A DNA stretch of 64,000 nucleotides from Tridacna crocea (lineage: Eukaryota > Mollusca > Bivalvia > Cardiida > Cardiidae), in assembly GCA_943736015.1 (NCBI GenBank), contig OX031063.1, positions 40,874,672 through 40,938,671 on the forward strand, in the 5' to 3' direction. Below, in pieces: positions 41,801 through 48,114 of the stretch (the stretch's first letter is position 1; every line of letters starts with the position of its first letter). Made by a program: the position numbers and the translations under genes. The notes below the pieces were generated by a model. It had not been told where the DNA came from. It did no database searches and saw only the letters and a program-made list of their open reading frames with translations.

Positions 41801-44800
41801 GGTGATGCTACGTATGAATGTATTTCTGAAGTACCCAAAATCTGTACGGCAAGACTTAGCGCGGGTCATCTGGTACGACAATTTTAAAGATGGCCGTGTC
41901 ATCGTCAAACAAGGAGATCCAGGCACCCGAATGTACTTTGTGGTATCAGGAGAGGTAGATTTGAAGAGGACCGAGCGTCTAGTCACCGGTACTGATTGGT
42001 TGATACGTCTGGTACTTTAATTATCTCGGTGAACAGTACTGTCAGACGGAACTTCGCTTTAACTTCTCTTCAGAAATACCTTTAAGTAATTTTAGATGGC
42101 CAGCTATTGGGATCGAACCCACGCCCTTGTTTAAGCGTCATACTCTACCATCTAAGCTATTTGGGCTGGTCTCACTGGTATTGTATACAGTCGTCATCTT
42201 TATACGCAGCTTTATCTGTCTTCACGACCTGTTAGTATTGAAGCTCTTACTTCAGCATCAACCATTATAAGATGCGATGCCATAGGTTTGAAAATATCAG
42301 CATTTAGACTAATTCAGCAGGAGTCTACCTTGAGAATAAGTTATTTGATCCAATCTATGGCTGTATAGGACACGAAAACCATATGAAATAAAGTAATCCG
42401 ATTATTAAAATATCATTAGAAACATAGATATACGGAGATGCTGAACTCCCTTACGCAAATTCTCGGCTAGCCTGAGTCCAGGCTGCAATAATTTTAATTA
42501 CTTTGTATCATGCTCTCCTTAGTATCTCAATCTATTAATACTGTCGTTATTATTACGTCAGTTTTAATATATTACGTCCGAATGAAAGAAAAAGTTAAAT
42601 TTGTACTGACTGGAACACAGGCTAAGTCGCGACATACTTGTTTGAAAATCTGTTTGAAAAAACTAAGGAAGCCCACGAGCAACATTTCCTCTTTAAAAAT
42701 GCTCTACATATGGATGGGCCATTTCTTAATTTCATATGGTAAAGATATTCACCAACTGTTCTCAAGAACGTTCTTAGTCTTATTCTTCAAGATTTTTTGA
42801 CATTGAAAGTAACAGAACATCTGATTGGCTAAACCATTCGGTTTAGCCAATCAGATGTTCTGTTACTTTCACAATGACGAAATTCTGGGTAATAAGACTA
42901 ATAATGTTCTTGAGAATGGTTGATGAATATGGACCCTGGACTAGTCTATAGCTGTGACGGGGCCCTCTGTGCCCAGAAACCGAGATAACGCGTGGCTTTT
43001 TATACATAGTTATACGTGTTCTTCTCAAGAAAAAAAGTAACATCAAAGATGGACACAAAACCCCGTCCAAAATGGCCGGAAAGCTAGATCCTCCAAATGG
43101 CAACTCCAACTTTTTTTTCATCTGCCAATACTATTGACGATGTATTTCGTCGGTTTGCTTCGAAAACCTCGTAACTACAGCTTGTAACAAGCTGTAGTTA
43201 CGATGTTTTCGAAATTGACAATTCGTATTATATTACTTTTCATAGCAAATTTTTTAAACATTCTGGAAAACAGATGCTCAAATCGATCATTTTGGAGTGG
43301 ATTTACATGCATTCAAATATCAACACCTTACTTTGTATGATAATCAGGCTTTTACAAGGGTGTTTTGAGGTCATCCACTTCATTTTTTTTAAAGAATTTT
43401 CTTTTTTATTTCATGCTTTCCGAGAAATAGCAGTGAAAATATTTTTCGATCTTACACCAGTGAAAATACCGATTTTCACGTTCTTGTTGCCTAGGTAAAT
43501 TGCGCGTGCCTAACAACCAGATGGGAAATATGACGTCATATACCTTACATTTCTCGCGCTTGACGTCACGTTGCTATGCGGGAGGGGTACGCCACGGGGA
43601 ATGAGGGAAAAAAATTGTACTGAATTTTGATAAAGCTCCTCCCAGAAAGGGTTAAAAGCATAAAATAAATAGAATATTTTTTTTTTTCGGTGTAAGATCG
43701 AAATTTATTTCATCTCGTGAACACCATCGGTAATATTACCGATGGTGTCCACTCGATGAAATAAATTTCGATCTTACACCGAAAAAAACAAATATCCTCT
43801 ATATATACAGGGGAGGAGATAACTTACCATATGAGTACAGTGACAGCTGGATACACGTTTGGAGAACTGGCTTTGATTCGTGACATGAGACGAGAGTTTA
43901 CAGCCGTCTGTAAAGGTGAATATCTCCATAGGCCTCTGAGACTCCATTGGTCAATCAGGGGATAAAGAAATTTTGTTATCGGACACTATTACTATAAATA
44001 GCACATGGGAGATTCCCTCTGTATCGTATGTAGTAAGTCTTACTGTATACGATATAGAGGGAGACTCCAACCTTTTAATAATAGAAACAGTGTTAATGAA
44101 AATTTAAGTATACATTACATGATATATAGTCGACGCACCAAAGTGCAATTTTTAAGTGTTCCATGACCGACCGCCGACCGAGGACAGTTTCAGTGTTCCG
44201 TGATGGACCAATAGAGCGCCAAAGGCCTTTGGTATCCCTGAACAGGCTCTTTATTCACCAAACATTCTTAATAACAATATTAGTCTTATTCTCAATAAAT
44301 GTCTACTTTGACAGTAACGCAACTTCTGATTGTTAAAACTGTTTGGTGTAGCTAATCACAAGTTGCTTTTCTTTGGAGGTTAGAAAATCTTGGAGAACAA
44401 GACAAAAACAGGTCTTGAGAACAATAGGTGGATACAGAACTTGGCACCAAACGTTCTCTTTCACATTCTTCATGCTCTGTCAGAGTCTTTCCTTCTTACC
44501 CGCCTTCCTCACTCAAATACTTTCACAGATCCTTTAATATTCAATTCTACAACGTTGGGTCCACAGGTACAATTATGGCCCATCACGCAAAAATGGACCT
44601 TCTGGGAACTGCGAAAAGTGTCAACCCTGGTCAGACTGTGCGAATCGTGCAGGCTGACCAGGATTGACACTTTTCGCTTCAATGACATTTTCTGTATGAA
44701 AGGTGATCGTTTTTTAATTATCAGCTTAATCTTTGATCTGTTTTCATCTAATTGATTTACAGAATTCCCAGATGGTCCCTTTTTGGGTCACAAATCATTC

Positions 44801-46740
44801 TTTTTTTTTTCACATAATCTATTCTACCCTATCAAAGACAGAAATAATCTTTTTTACCTATTTGTAACATGTCGTCTGCAAATGCTTTCAATTTGACCTA
44901 GTCAAATTTTATTGTTTGGTAAAGAGTTTATTTAGTCACAAAAACCCATGTAATGAATAGGGAAATGCAAATTACGAGCAATTTCCTCATATTTCAAAAA
45001 TTGTTTCAAAAATGGCCTTACACAAGGAACAATAAGGTTTCGCTTTATTCATTTGCTATTGGTACTTAAGTAACCAAAATTGTAATGTTTATGATCTTCA
45101 GGAAACTCTGAATTTTTAAGCTTGAGCAAGGGTGAGTTTAATCAAGTGCTAAGGTCTAGATGGGAGAAGGAATGCAACATCAGGTTTAATTTTCTGCGTT
45201 CCTGTGACTACTTCCTGTCCTGGACAGATAAACAGCTCCAGATATGTGCAGACTCATCGATACTAAAGGAATATCCTGATAATAAGGTATGCTGTTTAAC
45301 TCTTTACCACACGAAAAAAATTTAGACTGGTCCAAATTGAAAGCATTTTGCAGAGGACAAAATAAAGGTGACTGAAAAATTGAAATTTGTTCTGGGAAGG
45401 GTAGAAAACACTGTGGAAAAAGGAGAAAATGCTGGTTACCAGCATTTTCTCCTTTTCTCACAGTGTTTTCAAAAGGCTTCTTTCTCAGAGGCGTCAAAAG
45501 TAGGGATTGTGTGGTAATGGGTTAATTCAGTGTTTAACTCTTTACGACATGAATTTAAAAGAGAATGCGTTTGGAAAAGATATAGAAAAAGGAGAAAATG
45601 CTTAGAACAGCCATTTTCCCCTTTTTTTTCTCACAATGCTTTCTAGTTCTATTATTCGATGTTAAATTCACATCTAAGTTATCATCTGCAACTGGAATAG
45701 TCTATATATTTGTCGTTTGTTAAAGAGCCAACCATCATAAACTTATTAAATGTAATTAAATGAATATTGAATCATTATTCCATTTTGGCCAGAGAAAGAG
45801 GTTGGTTTTGTTATCCACAACCTGATTTCACCCGAACACCGAAAAAGAAAAATATAGTTCAGAATCTGATTGATAGTTTAATTAGTTTGTAAACGTGGTC
45901 CACATTTGTTGCAATTTTATAGCTTTAGTGCTGACGAGAGATATGACATGAGGAAGGGTTGATTTCAAGTTGTTTACATTCTTAATTTTGTTCATTTTCT
46001 TATTTCAGAAGAGGGGAAAATGGATGAAAATTTGTTGACGCATCTGCTGTCTTATTGATTACATTAAATTGGGAGATGATACCTACGAATTAACCTTGTA
46101 AATTTATACACCTAAACAAATTATAGTACGTGTTCCTCCAAACTACAGGCCTTTGAAGCTCAACTTGTGTATTACAAAACACAGACAATTTCATTGCTTG
46201 ATCATCGACACTGTTACTAAAAATAGATGATTTGCACATAGCCCCTATATATAGTATACGTTTTTTATAATAAAAAAATCGATGCACCAATGTGATATTT
46301 TAGTAACGGTATCTGATCATCGAGCAGTAAAAACTATTTGTGTTCCGCGAAAGACGAATAGAACTTTAACTTTGATGTCACCCTGAAGCACGTTTTGGAA
46401 CAAAATAGTCTTTACCAGAAAACAAAATTTCAGACTACATGTAAATGCTAACGTCGAAAAACGCAATGTCCATTACACTTTTAGGTAATAATTGGAGACA
46501 CAGACAGACAAACGGAGAGCGTCTATTTCATACGTAAAGGACGTTGTGACGTTGTACGTCGGATACTCGTTGTCAGACAAGGCTCTCCTTACCTTCGCCC
46601 TCAGATACTACTTCCGGAGAAAGCAGACGACAGTCGACAGTTTCTAAATAAAACATACGCTCGTAACAGACGAATTCGTAAGAAAGAAACTCATTTTTTG
46701 ACAGTTACAACTTTACATCCGGGATCTTATTTTGGTGCAG
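28524..46740 (+). CDS. CNBD2: CNBD2-like cyclic-nucleotide-binding protein, gene span (5' complete, 3' end not found)
   Basis: Eleven exons (28524-28730, 31180-31333, 32757-32829, 34288-34400, 37942-38051, 38845-38976, 39911-40054, 41799-41988, 43811-43915, 45102-45286, 46485-46740) join in frame with GT/AG borders to 556 codons plus one base. Residues about 1-310 are basic and mostly low in known motifs. About 312-430 are a cyclic-nucleotide-binding fold: KQGDPGTRMYFVVSGEVDL in the strands, then the phosphate-binding cassette FGELAL (391-396) with the phosphate-binding Arg at 402. The usual RAA reads REF, so ligand choice may differ. About 472 to the end begins a second such fold with a long charged insert and a GSYFGA turn. 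Two folds after a basic N-terminus fit CNBD2, a sperm/cilia-linked cAMP-responsive protein in mammals (family knowledge). The last exons were not found before the satellite at 48.6 kb. They may lie beyond it, or the gene may be truncated. Confidence 0.75.
28731..29253. other. Intron 1, first part: nothing recognised
   Basis: AT-rich intronic DNA with a small direct repeat at 28935-28960 (gagacataat twice). Confidence 0.5.
29254..29578 (-). mobile_element. M1 MITE with an internal insertion
   Basis: TTAACCCTTTCCCAAACGAC to GGGAAAGGGTTAA. About 100 bp of foreign sequence (roughly 29320-29425, ending caattcaattctcgctg) sits between the right-end block and the hairpin. The hairpin itself is intact. 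Confidence 0.82.
29584..29695 (+). repeat. CT microsatellite and poly-G tract
   Basis: ctctctctgtctctctctct runs at 29598-29650, and a G run with gaggggaggg follows at 29679-29705. It begins right after the M1 right TTAA. Confidence 0.9.
29838..29970 (+). repeat. TC microsatellite and tcatca/ttcttc low complexity
   Basis: ctctccctctctctctctct at 29840-29868 followed by atcatcatca and ttcttctt runs to 29970. The Ser-rich and His-rich frames here are artefacts of this. Confidence 0.9.
30085..31045. mobile_element. TIR element T2, about 0.95 kb, non-autonomous
   Basis: Left end atagactatacagtatagta, ttcagcccgttactcacc; right end gtgagtaacgggctgcat, actatatagtctattggtg: an inverted pair of about 85-100 bp. 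Inside, 30560-30710 holds repeated acgagaaatttcattggtt words in both orientations and a 24 bp direct repeat at 30858-30905 (agctatcagctgtccaaag). No transposase. Confidence 0.65.
31180..31333 (+). CDS. CNBD2: CNBD2-like exon 2
   Basis: Acceptor ttcacatacag, donor gtattt; enters phase 0, leaves phase 1. Encodes an acidic, Ser/Asn-rich linker (EDHQIHDSNSSNVSSRLQSR). No domain. A possible but moderate exon. Confidence 0.5.
31440..31645 (+). mobile_element. G+C-rich palindromic MITE (M3), copy c
   Basis: Best copy of the family: gtaaagtgccgtctcggatt, agcctgcgcggactgcgcagg, ctgatccgagacgacacttta form a hairpin of about 65 bp at 31500-31564. Flanks match 660-845. Confidence 0.75.
31680..31745. repeat. 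CTTCGCGAGCCAAGG hairpin (P2), copy a
   Basis: atcttcgcaagccaaggctg pairs with acccttggcggatcgag. Related copies at 32035-32095 and 33528-33612. Confidence 0.5.
32035..32095. repeat. P2 hairpin, copy b
   Basis: agccaaggtaagatccacgt, gtgatcgtaaccttggctcg then cgaagatg. The two halves complement each other around acgtagtgat. Confidence 0.6.
32110..32345 (+). mobile_element. Decayed M1 MITE
   Basis: accttttaccataaaatcaa to tcttttggtaaaaagtaa; hairpin eroded (aaacataatgggaaaacgag). Confidence 0.5.
32420..32668 (-). mobile_element. M1 MITE, diverged
   Basis: gacgacaaattttgaaccag and tgaaagtatttgcaggcgac (right-end blocks) then aaaacattgtgaggaaagt / ctctttatacacattgtttt hairpin and the gggattgtgtggtaaag end. 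TTAA is lost. Confidence 0.65.
32757..32829 (+). CDS. CNBD2: CNBD2-like exon 3
   Basis: A strong C/T-rich tract ending ctttgtacag, donor gtaagt. Phase 1 in, phase 2 out; read in the phase set by exon 2 it gives a Thr/Pro/Arg-rich stretch (TKTPLPRTPFSRTEC). The strong splice sites support it; no domain. Confidence 0.5.
32859..33071 (+). mobile_element. GATC-rich palindromic MITE (M2), reference copy
   Basis: TTAACCCTTGAAACGCTG to CAGCACTTTAAGGGTTAA with TTAA at both ends. The core 32900-32963 is an almost perfect 64 bp palindrome: ggacagtgtagatcaagatc, agactgcac, then the complement. It starts only 29 bp beyond the exon 3 donor. Confidence 0.8.
33436..33500. mobile_element. M2 hairpin
   Basis: gactgtgtagatcaaagatc, agactgcacgttctgtgc, tgtctgatcttgatctacag; element ends decayed. 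Confidence 0.7.
33528..33612. repeat. P2 hairpin, copy c
   Basis: catcttcgcgagccaaggtt ... acccttggcttgcgaagatg: 20 bp arms, loop about 40 bp with its own cactacgtag / agtagcgta words. Confidence 0.75.
33655..33885. mobile_element. Palindromic MITE family M4, copy a
   Basis: catttagattcactcatagg, gcaatggtctatcaaggg, tactaaaaatagcgcattgg, then the inverted half with tgtgctatttatagaaacag and gtgtcaataacaa. The same layout occurs at 39060-39330, 43925-44235 and 46140-46375. Confidence 0.6.
33895..33990. mobile_element. Foldback MITE (FB), copy 2
   Basis: tttgaaagaaacacaacttc, tgattagctaaaccttttgg, tttaaagttgttttctttaa; a possible outer end ttcttaagaatagttggtga lies at 34199-34218, beyond an inserted M1 copy. 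Confidence 0.6.
33996..34194 (+). mobile_element. M1 MITE, right arm deleted at the apex
   Basis: TTAAAACCTTTACCACACAAT to TTTGGTAAAGGGTTAA. Left arm aaacattgtgggaaaagg, apex gccggtaaccaac, then the right-end block directly. It sits inside an FB element (see 33895-33990). Confidence 0.78.
34288..34400 (+). CDS. CNBD2: CNBD2-like exon 4
   Basis: T-rich tract then gtcgtaag acceptor; donor gtacac. Phase 2 in, phase 1 out. Encodes a very basic tail (FPKRRKKKKQKK), which could be a nuclear-localisation or membrane-contact patch. Phase fits both neighbours. Confidence 0.5.
34580..34809 (-). mobile_element. M1 MITE
   Basis: TTAACTAATTACCAAACTAC to GTGTTGGATTAA; hairpin aaaactttgtgggaaaggct / cctttaaccacaatgtttt, moderately decayed. 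Confidence 0.78.
34991..35652. mobile_element. TIR element T3, about 0.66 kb, word-rich ends
   Basis: The left end gaacgttttcgccacggacc, ttttggccaggacgttttg is inverted at the right end (gtccgtggcaaaacgtcctg, ggccaaaacgttc). Within each end the word acgttttggcc/acgttttgacc is repeated two or three times. The interior is AT-rich and non-coding. Confidence 0.7.
35653..36109. other. Intronic DNA, no feature recognised
   Basis: AT-rich with T runs; cttttatgcattcttacatc is nearly repeated at 35928 and 35967. Confidence 0.5.
36110..36337 (-). other. Unrecognised minus-strand ORF with gene-like composition
   Basis: 75 codons ending in a stop at 36110. The composition is balanced (IPPRTVEDFRFSTLIDDATT, PVVAVTVTVFKANESW, several Cys) and unlike the Lys/Phe-rich chance ORFs nearby. 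A weak acceptor (acccttggcag) lies just inside the start, so it could be a terminal exon of a minus-strand gene or a transposon relic. I recognise no family. Confidence 0.3.
36632..36715 (-). mobile_element. tRNA-like fragment (SINE head)
   Basis: On the minus strand taggttcgaatcctgcccgg is a strong B box. An A box is less clear (gagaattctctttagct region) and no acceptor stem closes, so not an intact tRNA gene. Confidence 0.4.
36746..37708. mobile_element. TIR element T4, about 0.96 kb, word-rich ends
   Basis: Left end ccaagacaaaatccccatag, gataaaagccccctagg, acaaaac; right end gggggttttgtcc (twice), ggggcttttatcctaggg, ttttttgtccgtaccc. The words GGACAAAA and ATAAAAGCCCC recur within each end, the same style as T3. 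A decayed M1-like hairpin lies at 36990-37140. Confidence 0.65.
37942..38051 (+). CDS. CNBD2: CNBD2-like exon 5
   Basis: Acceptor ctaacattacag, donor gtaagc; phase 1 in, 0 out. Encodes ILKRSMKTQKYTRAFG and KHEMGAPKQDLREL, basic with no domain. Good splice sites. Confidence 0.65.
38190..38340. mobile_element. Foldback MITE (FB), copy 3
   Basis: ttcattcttagtctcactct, aataacacaacttttaattg, gctaaaccatttggtta, then ttatgttactttgaagtag and gagacaaagaatgtccttaa. Confidence 0.65.
38389..38582 (+). repeat. 24 bp minisatellite, about 8 units
   Basis: Units start at 38437, 38461, 38485, 38509, 38533 and 38557 (gtgacatactaacaacagtt, gcaa and variants), with more diverged units before. Because 24 is a multiple of three, both strands read as repeated 8-residue peptides (SDILTIVA), which makes the ORFs 38340-38675 and 38360-38608 look longer than chance. 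Confidence 0.85.
38845..38976 (+). CDS. CNBD2: CNBD2-like exon 6
   Basis: Acceptor tctatcatgtag, donor gtatat; 44 codons, phase 0 both sides. NEVLKRFRKLVRQLIHVRVL is a long basic amphipathic helix typical of the segment ahead of the first nucleotide-binding fold in CNBD2-type proteins. Confidence 0.72.
39060..39335. mobile_element. Palindromic MITE family M4, copy b
   Basis: cataggccactgaaattctg, gctcgataattggacaccg, ttactaaaaatagcgctttg, then an inverted half (atgatcgaaaaatgaaaatt, gatagaccaatggaatttta, gtggcctta). Confidence 0.65.
39555..39680. mobile_element. M2 and M1 remnants
   Basis: aaaatcagactacacagaac (M2 hairpin half) followed by acactttctccttctcccat and aaaagccatcttc (M1 arm). 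Confidence 0.4.
39911..40054 (+). CDS. CNBD2: CNBD2-like exon 7
   Basis: Acceptor tattctcacag, donor gtataa; 48 codons, phase 0 both sides. LSFDAMMYKTAISYGGLTSRARKALKKNPADRNEEDAMILM: the last part is the familiar lead-in (RTEEDL-like) to the first fold and joins smoothly to exon 8 (EVMLRMNVFLKYP). Confidence 0.82.
40256..41220. other. Intronic DNA, no repeat recognised
   Basis: AT-rich, with TA runs at 40965-40985 and 41125-41150. One 66 bp open segment with splice-like borders at 40190-40255 is discussed in the findings. Confidence 0.5.
41221..41365. mobile_element. Foldback MITE (FB), copy 4, partial
   Basis: caccaaccattccaaatcgc left end; gattgagcgattcagaaatt, aggttactttgaaatttaga and gaatgagacgaagaa right half. 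Confidence 0.5.
41367..41595 (-). mobile_element. M1 MITE, well preserved
   Basis: TTAACTGATTACCAATCGAC to TGTGGTAATGCGTTAA. The hairpin is perfect over about 66 bp (aaaacattgtgggaaaagga, gaaaatgctggttaccagc, complement). Confidence 0.9.
41605..41776 (+). mobile_element. Decayed M1 MITE abutting an exon
   Basis: ctaccaaacaatcctgccgc to tgtattaagggttaa; hairpin eroded (gattttcgaaaaatggag / ctccctcccctgagaatg). Its final TTAA (41773-41776) is 22 bp from the exon 8 start, so the acceptor tract lies directly against it. Confidence 0.6.
41799..41988 (+). CDS. CNBD2: CNBD2-like exon 8, first nucleotide-binding fold
   Basis: Acceptor tttcttattcag, donor gtactg; phase 0 in, 1 out. Encodes YPKSVRQDLARVIWYDNF, then VIVKQGDPGTRMYFVVSGEV: the N-terminal helix and first beta strands of a cyclic-nucleotide-binding fold, with the conserved KQGD and YFVVSGEV motifs. 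Confidence 0.92.
42060..42180 (-). mobile_element. tRNA-derived SINE head
   Basis: Minus strand: cccaaatagcttagatggta then gagtatgacgc (A box) and cgtgggttcgatcccaatag (B box). The stem does not close as a tRNA; the body continues toward lower coordinates (ggccatctaaaattactta). Confidence 0.6.
42745..42930. mobile_element. Foldback MITE (FB), reference copy
   Basis: The whole 186 bp is one inverted repeat around 42837. The inner arms of 31 bp are perfect (gaaagtaacagaacatctga, ttggctaaacc, four-base attc loop). The outer arms (tattcaccaactgttctcaa and the inverted gagaatggttgatgaata) carry a few changes. No target duplication is obvious. Confidence 0.85.
43159..43213. repeat. 55 bp palindrome
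   Basis: ttcgaaaacctcgtaactac, agcttgt, single A, then the complement; one mismatch. Not seen elsewhere in the window. Confidence 0.8.
43681..43788. repeat. 108 bp palindrome next to a splice acceptor
   Basis: Arms of 54 bp with three mismatches, centred on ggtaatattacc: tttttttcggtgtaagatcg, aaatttatttcat, then acaccatc, and the complement. It ends 22 bp before the exon 9 acceptor. The word cgatcttacacc also occurs alone at 43447. Confidence 0.88.
43811..43915 (+). CDS. CNBD2: CNBD2-like exon 9, phosphate-binding cassette
   Basis: Acceptor tatatatacag, donor gtgaat; phase 1 both sides. STVTAGYTFGELALIRDMRR contains FGELAL and the Arg at the phosphate-contact position, followed by EFTAVC instead of AATV. 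This identifies the domain beyond doubt. Confidence 0.93.
43925..44235. mobile_element. Palindromic MITE family M4, copy c
   Basis: tccataggcctctgagactc, cattggtcaatcagggg, then ttactataaatagcacatgg and the inverted half ending ggaccaatagagcgccaaag, gcctttgg. Starts 10 bp after the exon 9 donor. Confidence 0.7.
44262..44430. mobile_element. Foldback MITE (FB), copy 5
   Basis: attcaccaaacattcttaat, agtcttattctcaataaatg, cagtaacgcaacttctgatt, inverted half agctaatcacaagttgcttt and tcttgagaacaataggtgga. Confidence 0.7.
44611..44677. repeat. 67 bp palindrome P3
   Basis: gcgaaaagtgtcaaccctgg, tcagactg, a tgcgaatcgtgc centre, aggctgaccaggattgacac, ttttcgc. Its layout (G+C-rich core, single gca...tgc centre) resembles M3 and may be a related family. 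Confidence 0.8.
44790..44935 (+). mobile_element. M1 right half
   Basis: tttttttttcacataatctattctac, tcgtctgcaaatgctttcaa and tttattgtttggtaaagagtt; left half absent. Confidence 0.55.
45102..45286 (+). CDS. CNBD2: CNBD2-like exon 10
   Basis: Acceptor tgatcttcag, donor gtatgc; phase 1 in, 0 out. NSEFLSLSKGEFNQVLRSRW closes the first fold; KECNIRFNFLRSCDYFLSWTDKQLQICA starts the helix before the second (the FL...W-S-x-x-x-L pattern of CNBD2-type proteins). Confidence 0.92.
45296..45525 (-). mobile_element. M1 MITE 9 bp past a splice donor
   Basis: TTAACTCTTTACCACACGAAA to GTGGTAATGGGTTAA; intact hairpin (aaaacactgtggaaaaagga / tccttttctcacagtgtttt). It lies at the very start of the intron after exon 10 without disturbing the donor. 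Confidence 0.88.
45535..45735 (+). mobile_element. Decayed M1 MITE
   Basis: TTAACTCTTTACGACATG left end; tttgtcgtttgttaaagagcc right end; eroded hairpin. Confidence 0.6.
46140..46375. mobile_element. Palindromic MITE family M4, copy d
   Basis: gcctttgaagctcaacttg, gcttgatcatcgacactg, ttactaaaaatagatgattt, then tttagtaacggtatctgatc, atcgagcag and gacgaatagaactttaac. Confidence 0.6.
46485..46740 (+). CDS. CNBD2: CNBD2-like exon 11, start of second nucleotide-binding fold
   Basis: Acceptor ttacacttttag, donor gtgagc; phase 0 in, 1 out. ESVYFIRKGRCDVVRR is the strand pair of the second fold. A long charged insert (LLPEKADDSRQFLNKTYARN and on) precedes HFLTVTTLHPGSYFGA, where the cassette would begin. 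The next exon should complete a Gly codon; none was found in the window. Confidence 0.9.
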
Positions 46741-47019
46741 GTGAGCCAAGTGTAATATGGATTAGATTTAATTATGACCAAAATTCATTACCATCAATTA
46801 TATAGTGTGCAACTATTTTTACATTTATTTAACGTTAATTTTAAAAAAAAGGCGACATAATTATGATTAATGACAGCAGATTATGAGTTATGGAAGCGGA
46901 GAACAATTATGGACCACCAATATTCACAGTTATTGAAAATTAATACATTTTGCTACATATAAATTCTGGTAAACCGATTAGTATACAGAACTTCTCAGAC
47001 AATCAGCCAAGCTCGCTGT
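46741..47019. other. No exon recognised
   Basis: AT-rich; I looked for an AG acceptor followed by an open frame entering in phase 1 and did not see a convincing one here or up to 48.6 kb. Confidence 0.5.
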
Positions 47020-47430
47020 TCTTTAGGTTAGATATAAGCAATCTTTTTGTGCTATTTGTTAAAAACAATACCAGTATGAGTTCAATATTAGATTTGGAAG
47101 ACTATGTATCGTATTTTGTGCAAAGCCGAAGAAAATAAGCCCAATTAAACTCAATTTTTCTCCGCCAATTGAGTTTCTCGGTAGCACTCAGATATGTAAT
47201 TGGAAATGGCATGTTAAAAAACACTGGATGAGGCCATCGATGGTTGATCTTTTTTTAAATAAGCTTCACTCGCACATAGCCTGGCGCAACGACACAAAAT
47301 TTGTTTACCAATTGGTTTCGTTCCAAAACCAGTTCGTCCCACGGCTTGTTCATCCCATGATTGTGCCCTACTCTATTTGATTGCGTATGCATATTCATAG
47401 ATTGAAATAACTGGTTGTAATGTAGGGAAT
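47020..47430 (+). repeat. Dispersed repeat R1, copy 2
   Basis: Partner of 1385-1770 (see there); same orientation, 45.6 kb apart. Confidence 0.6.
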
Positions 47431-47865
47431 CAAATGTTAACGGCCAAAGATTTTTTTAAAATAACAGTATTCAGGTACAAACTTAGTTTTATTCGATATA
47501 CTCACATGGTTTCTCTCTCTATCTACTATACACCCTTCTGTCAAGGGACGTTTCAACTGACTCTTCCTATTGACCAAAAGTAGACCACTAATTCACAAGT
47601 AATCCTAACGTCGTCATGAGTATTCTCTCTTTAACCCAAGAGACATGCATTTACTTAGTATACAGGTTGACTTTCCCGCCAATATTTGAATGATATATCT
47701 CTTTTCCTTTCATATTAATAATTTTTCACAATATTCTTGGCAAATACCACTTCAGCGTTCTCTAATTAAACATGGCTGGTGATTAAGAACTTGGTGAAGA
47801 CAGTTGTATTCCGCCATATTCTGTGAAAAAAGGAATATAAGAAACCGTAAAAAAGTATTTAGAGG
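47431..47865. other. No gene; scrap of R2
   Basis: accacttcagcgttctc at 47745 and cccgccaatatttgaat at 47675 echo parts of R2 (3645 and 3745, the latter inverted). Nothing else is recognised. Confidence 0.4.
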
Positions 47866-48002
47866 TTATTACACGGCTGATGAGAGCTGGAGAGTGATAT
47901 CGGCCCCCCACCTTGATATCTGCCCAGAGGGCTTAAGCCCGAGGGCAGATTTCGAGGTGGAGGACCGATATCACTCTCCAGCCCTCATCAGCCGTGTAAT
48001 AA
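47866..48002. repeat. 137 bp palindrome P4
   Basis: ttattacacggctgatgaga, ctggagagtgatatcgg, gatatctgccc and a gcttaagc centre, followed by the complement with few changes. G+C-rich compared with its surroundings; a complete foldback element is likely. Confidence 0.88.
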
Positions 48003-48114
48003 TGATTAATATCAGCTTGCAAACTCACCGTAAGCTGATTCGAGTCGATACTTTTGGTGGATGCATTTAGCCCCCTTTCCACTGAGCAAGGCTCATGTAC
48101 TTCAACCTCGTTTA

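Noticed and set aside
42060..42180. tRNA gene on the minus strand
   Set aside because: A and B boxes are good, but the acceptor and anticodon stems do not close, so it is a SINE head.
44390..44755. Two overlapping ORFs around 44.5 kb
   Set aside because: Both run through palindrome P3 and the edge of a foldback MITE, with no family resemblance.
9993..45497. Recurring ORFs with the peptide GKGENAGYQHFLLFPQCF
   Set aside because: This is the translation of the M1 hairpin. It appears in every copy regardless of strand because the DNA is palindromic.
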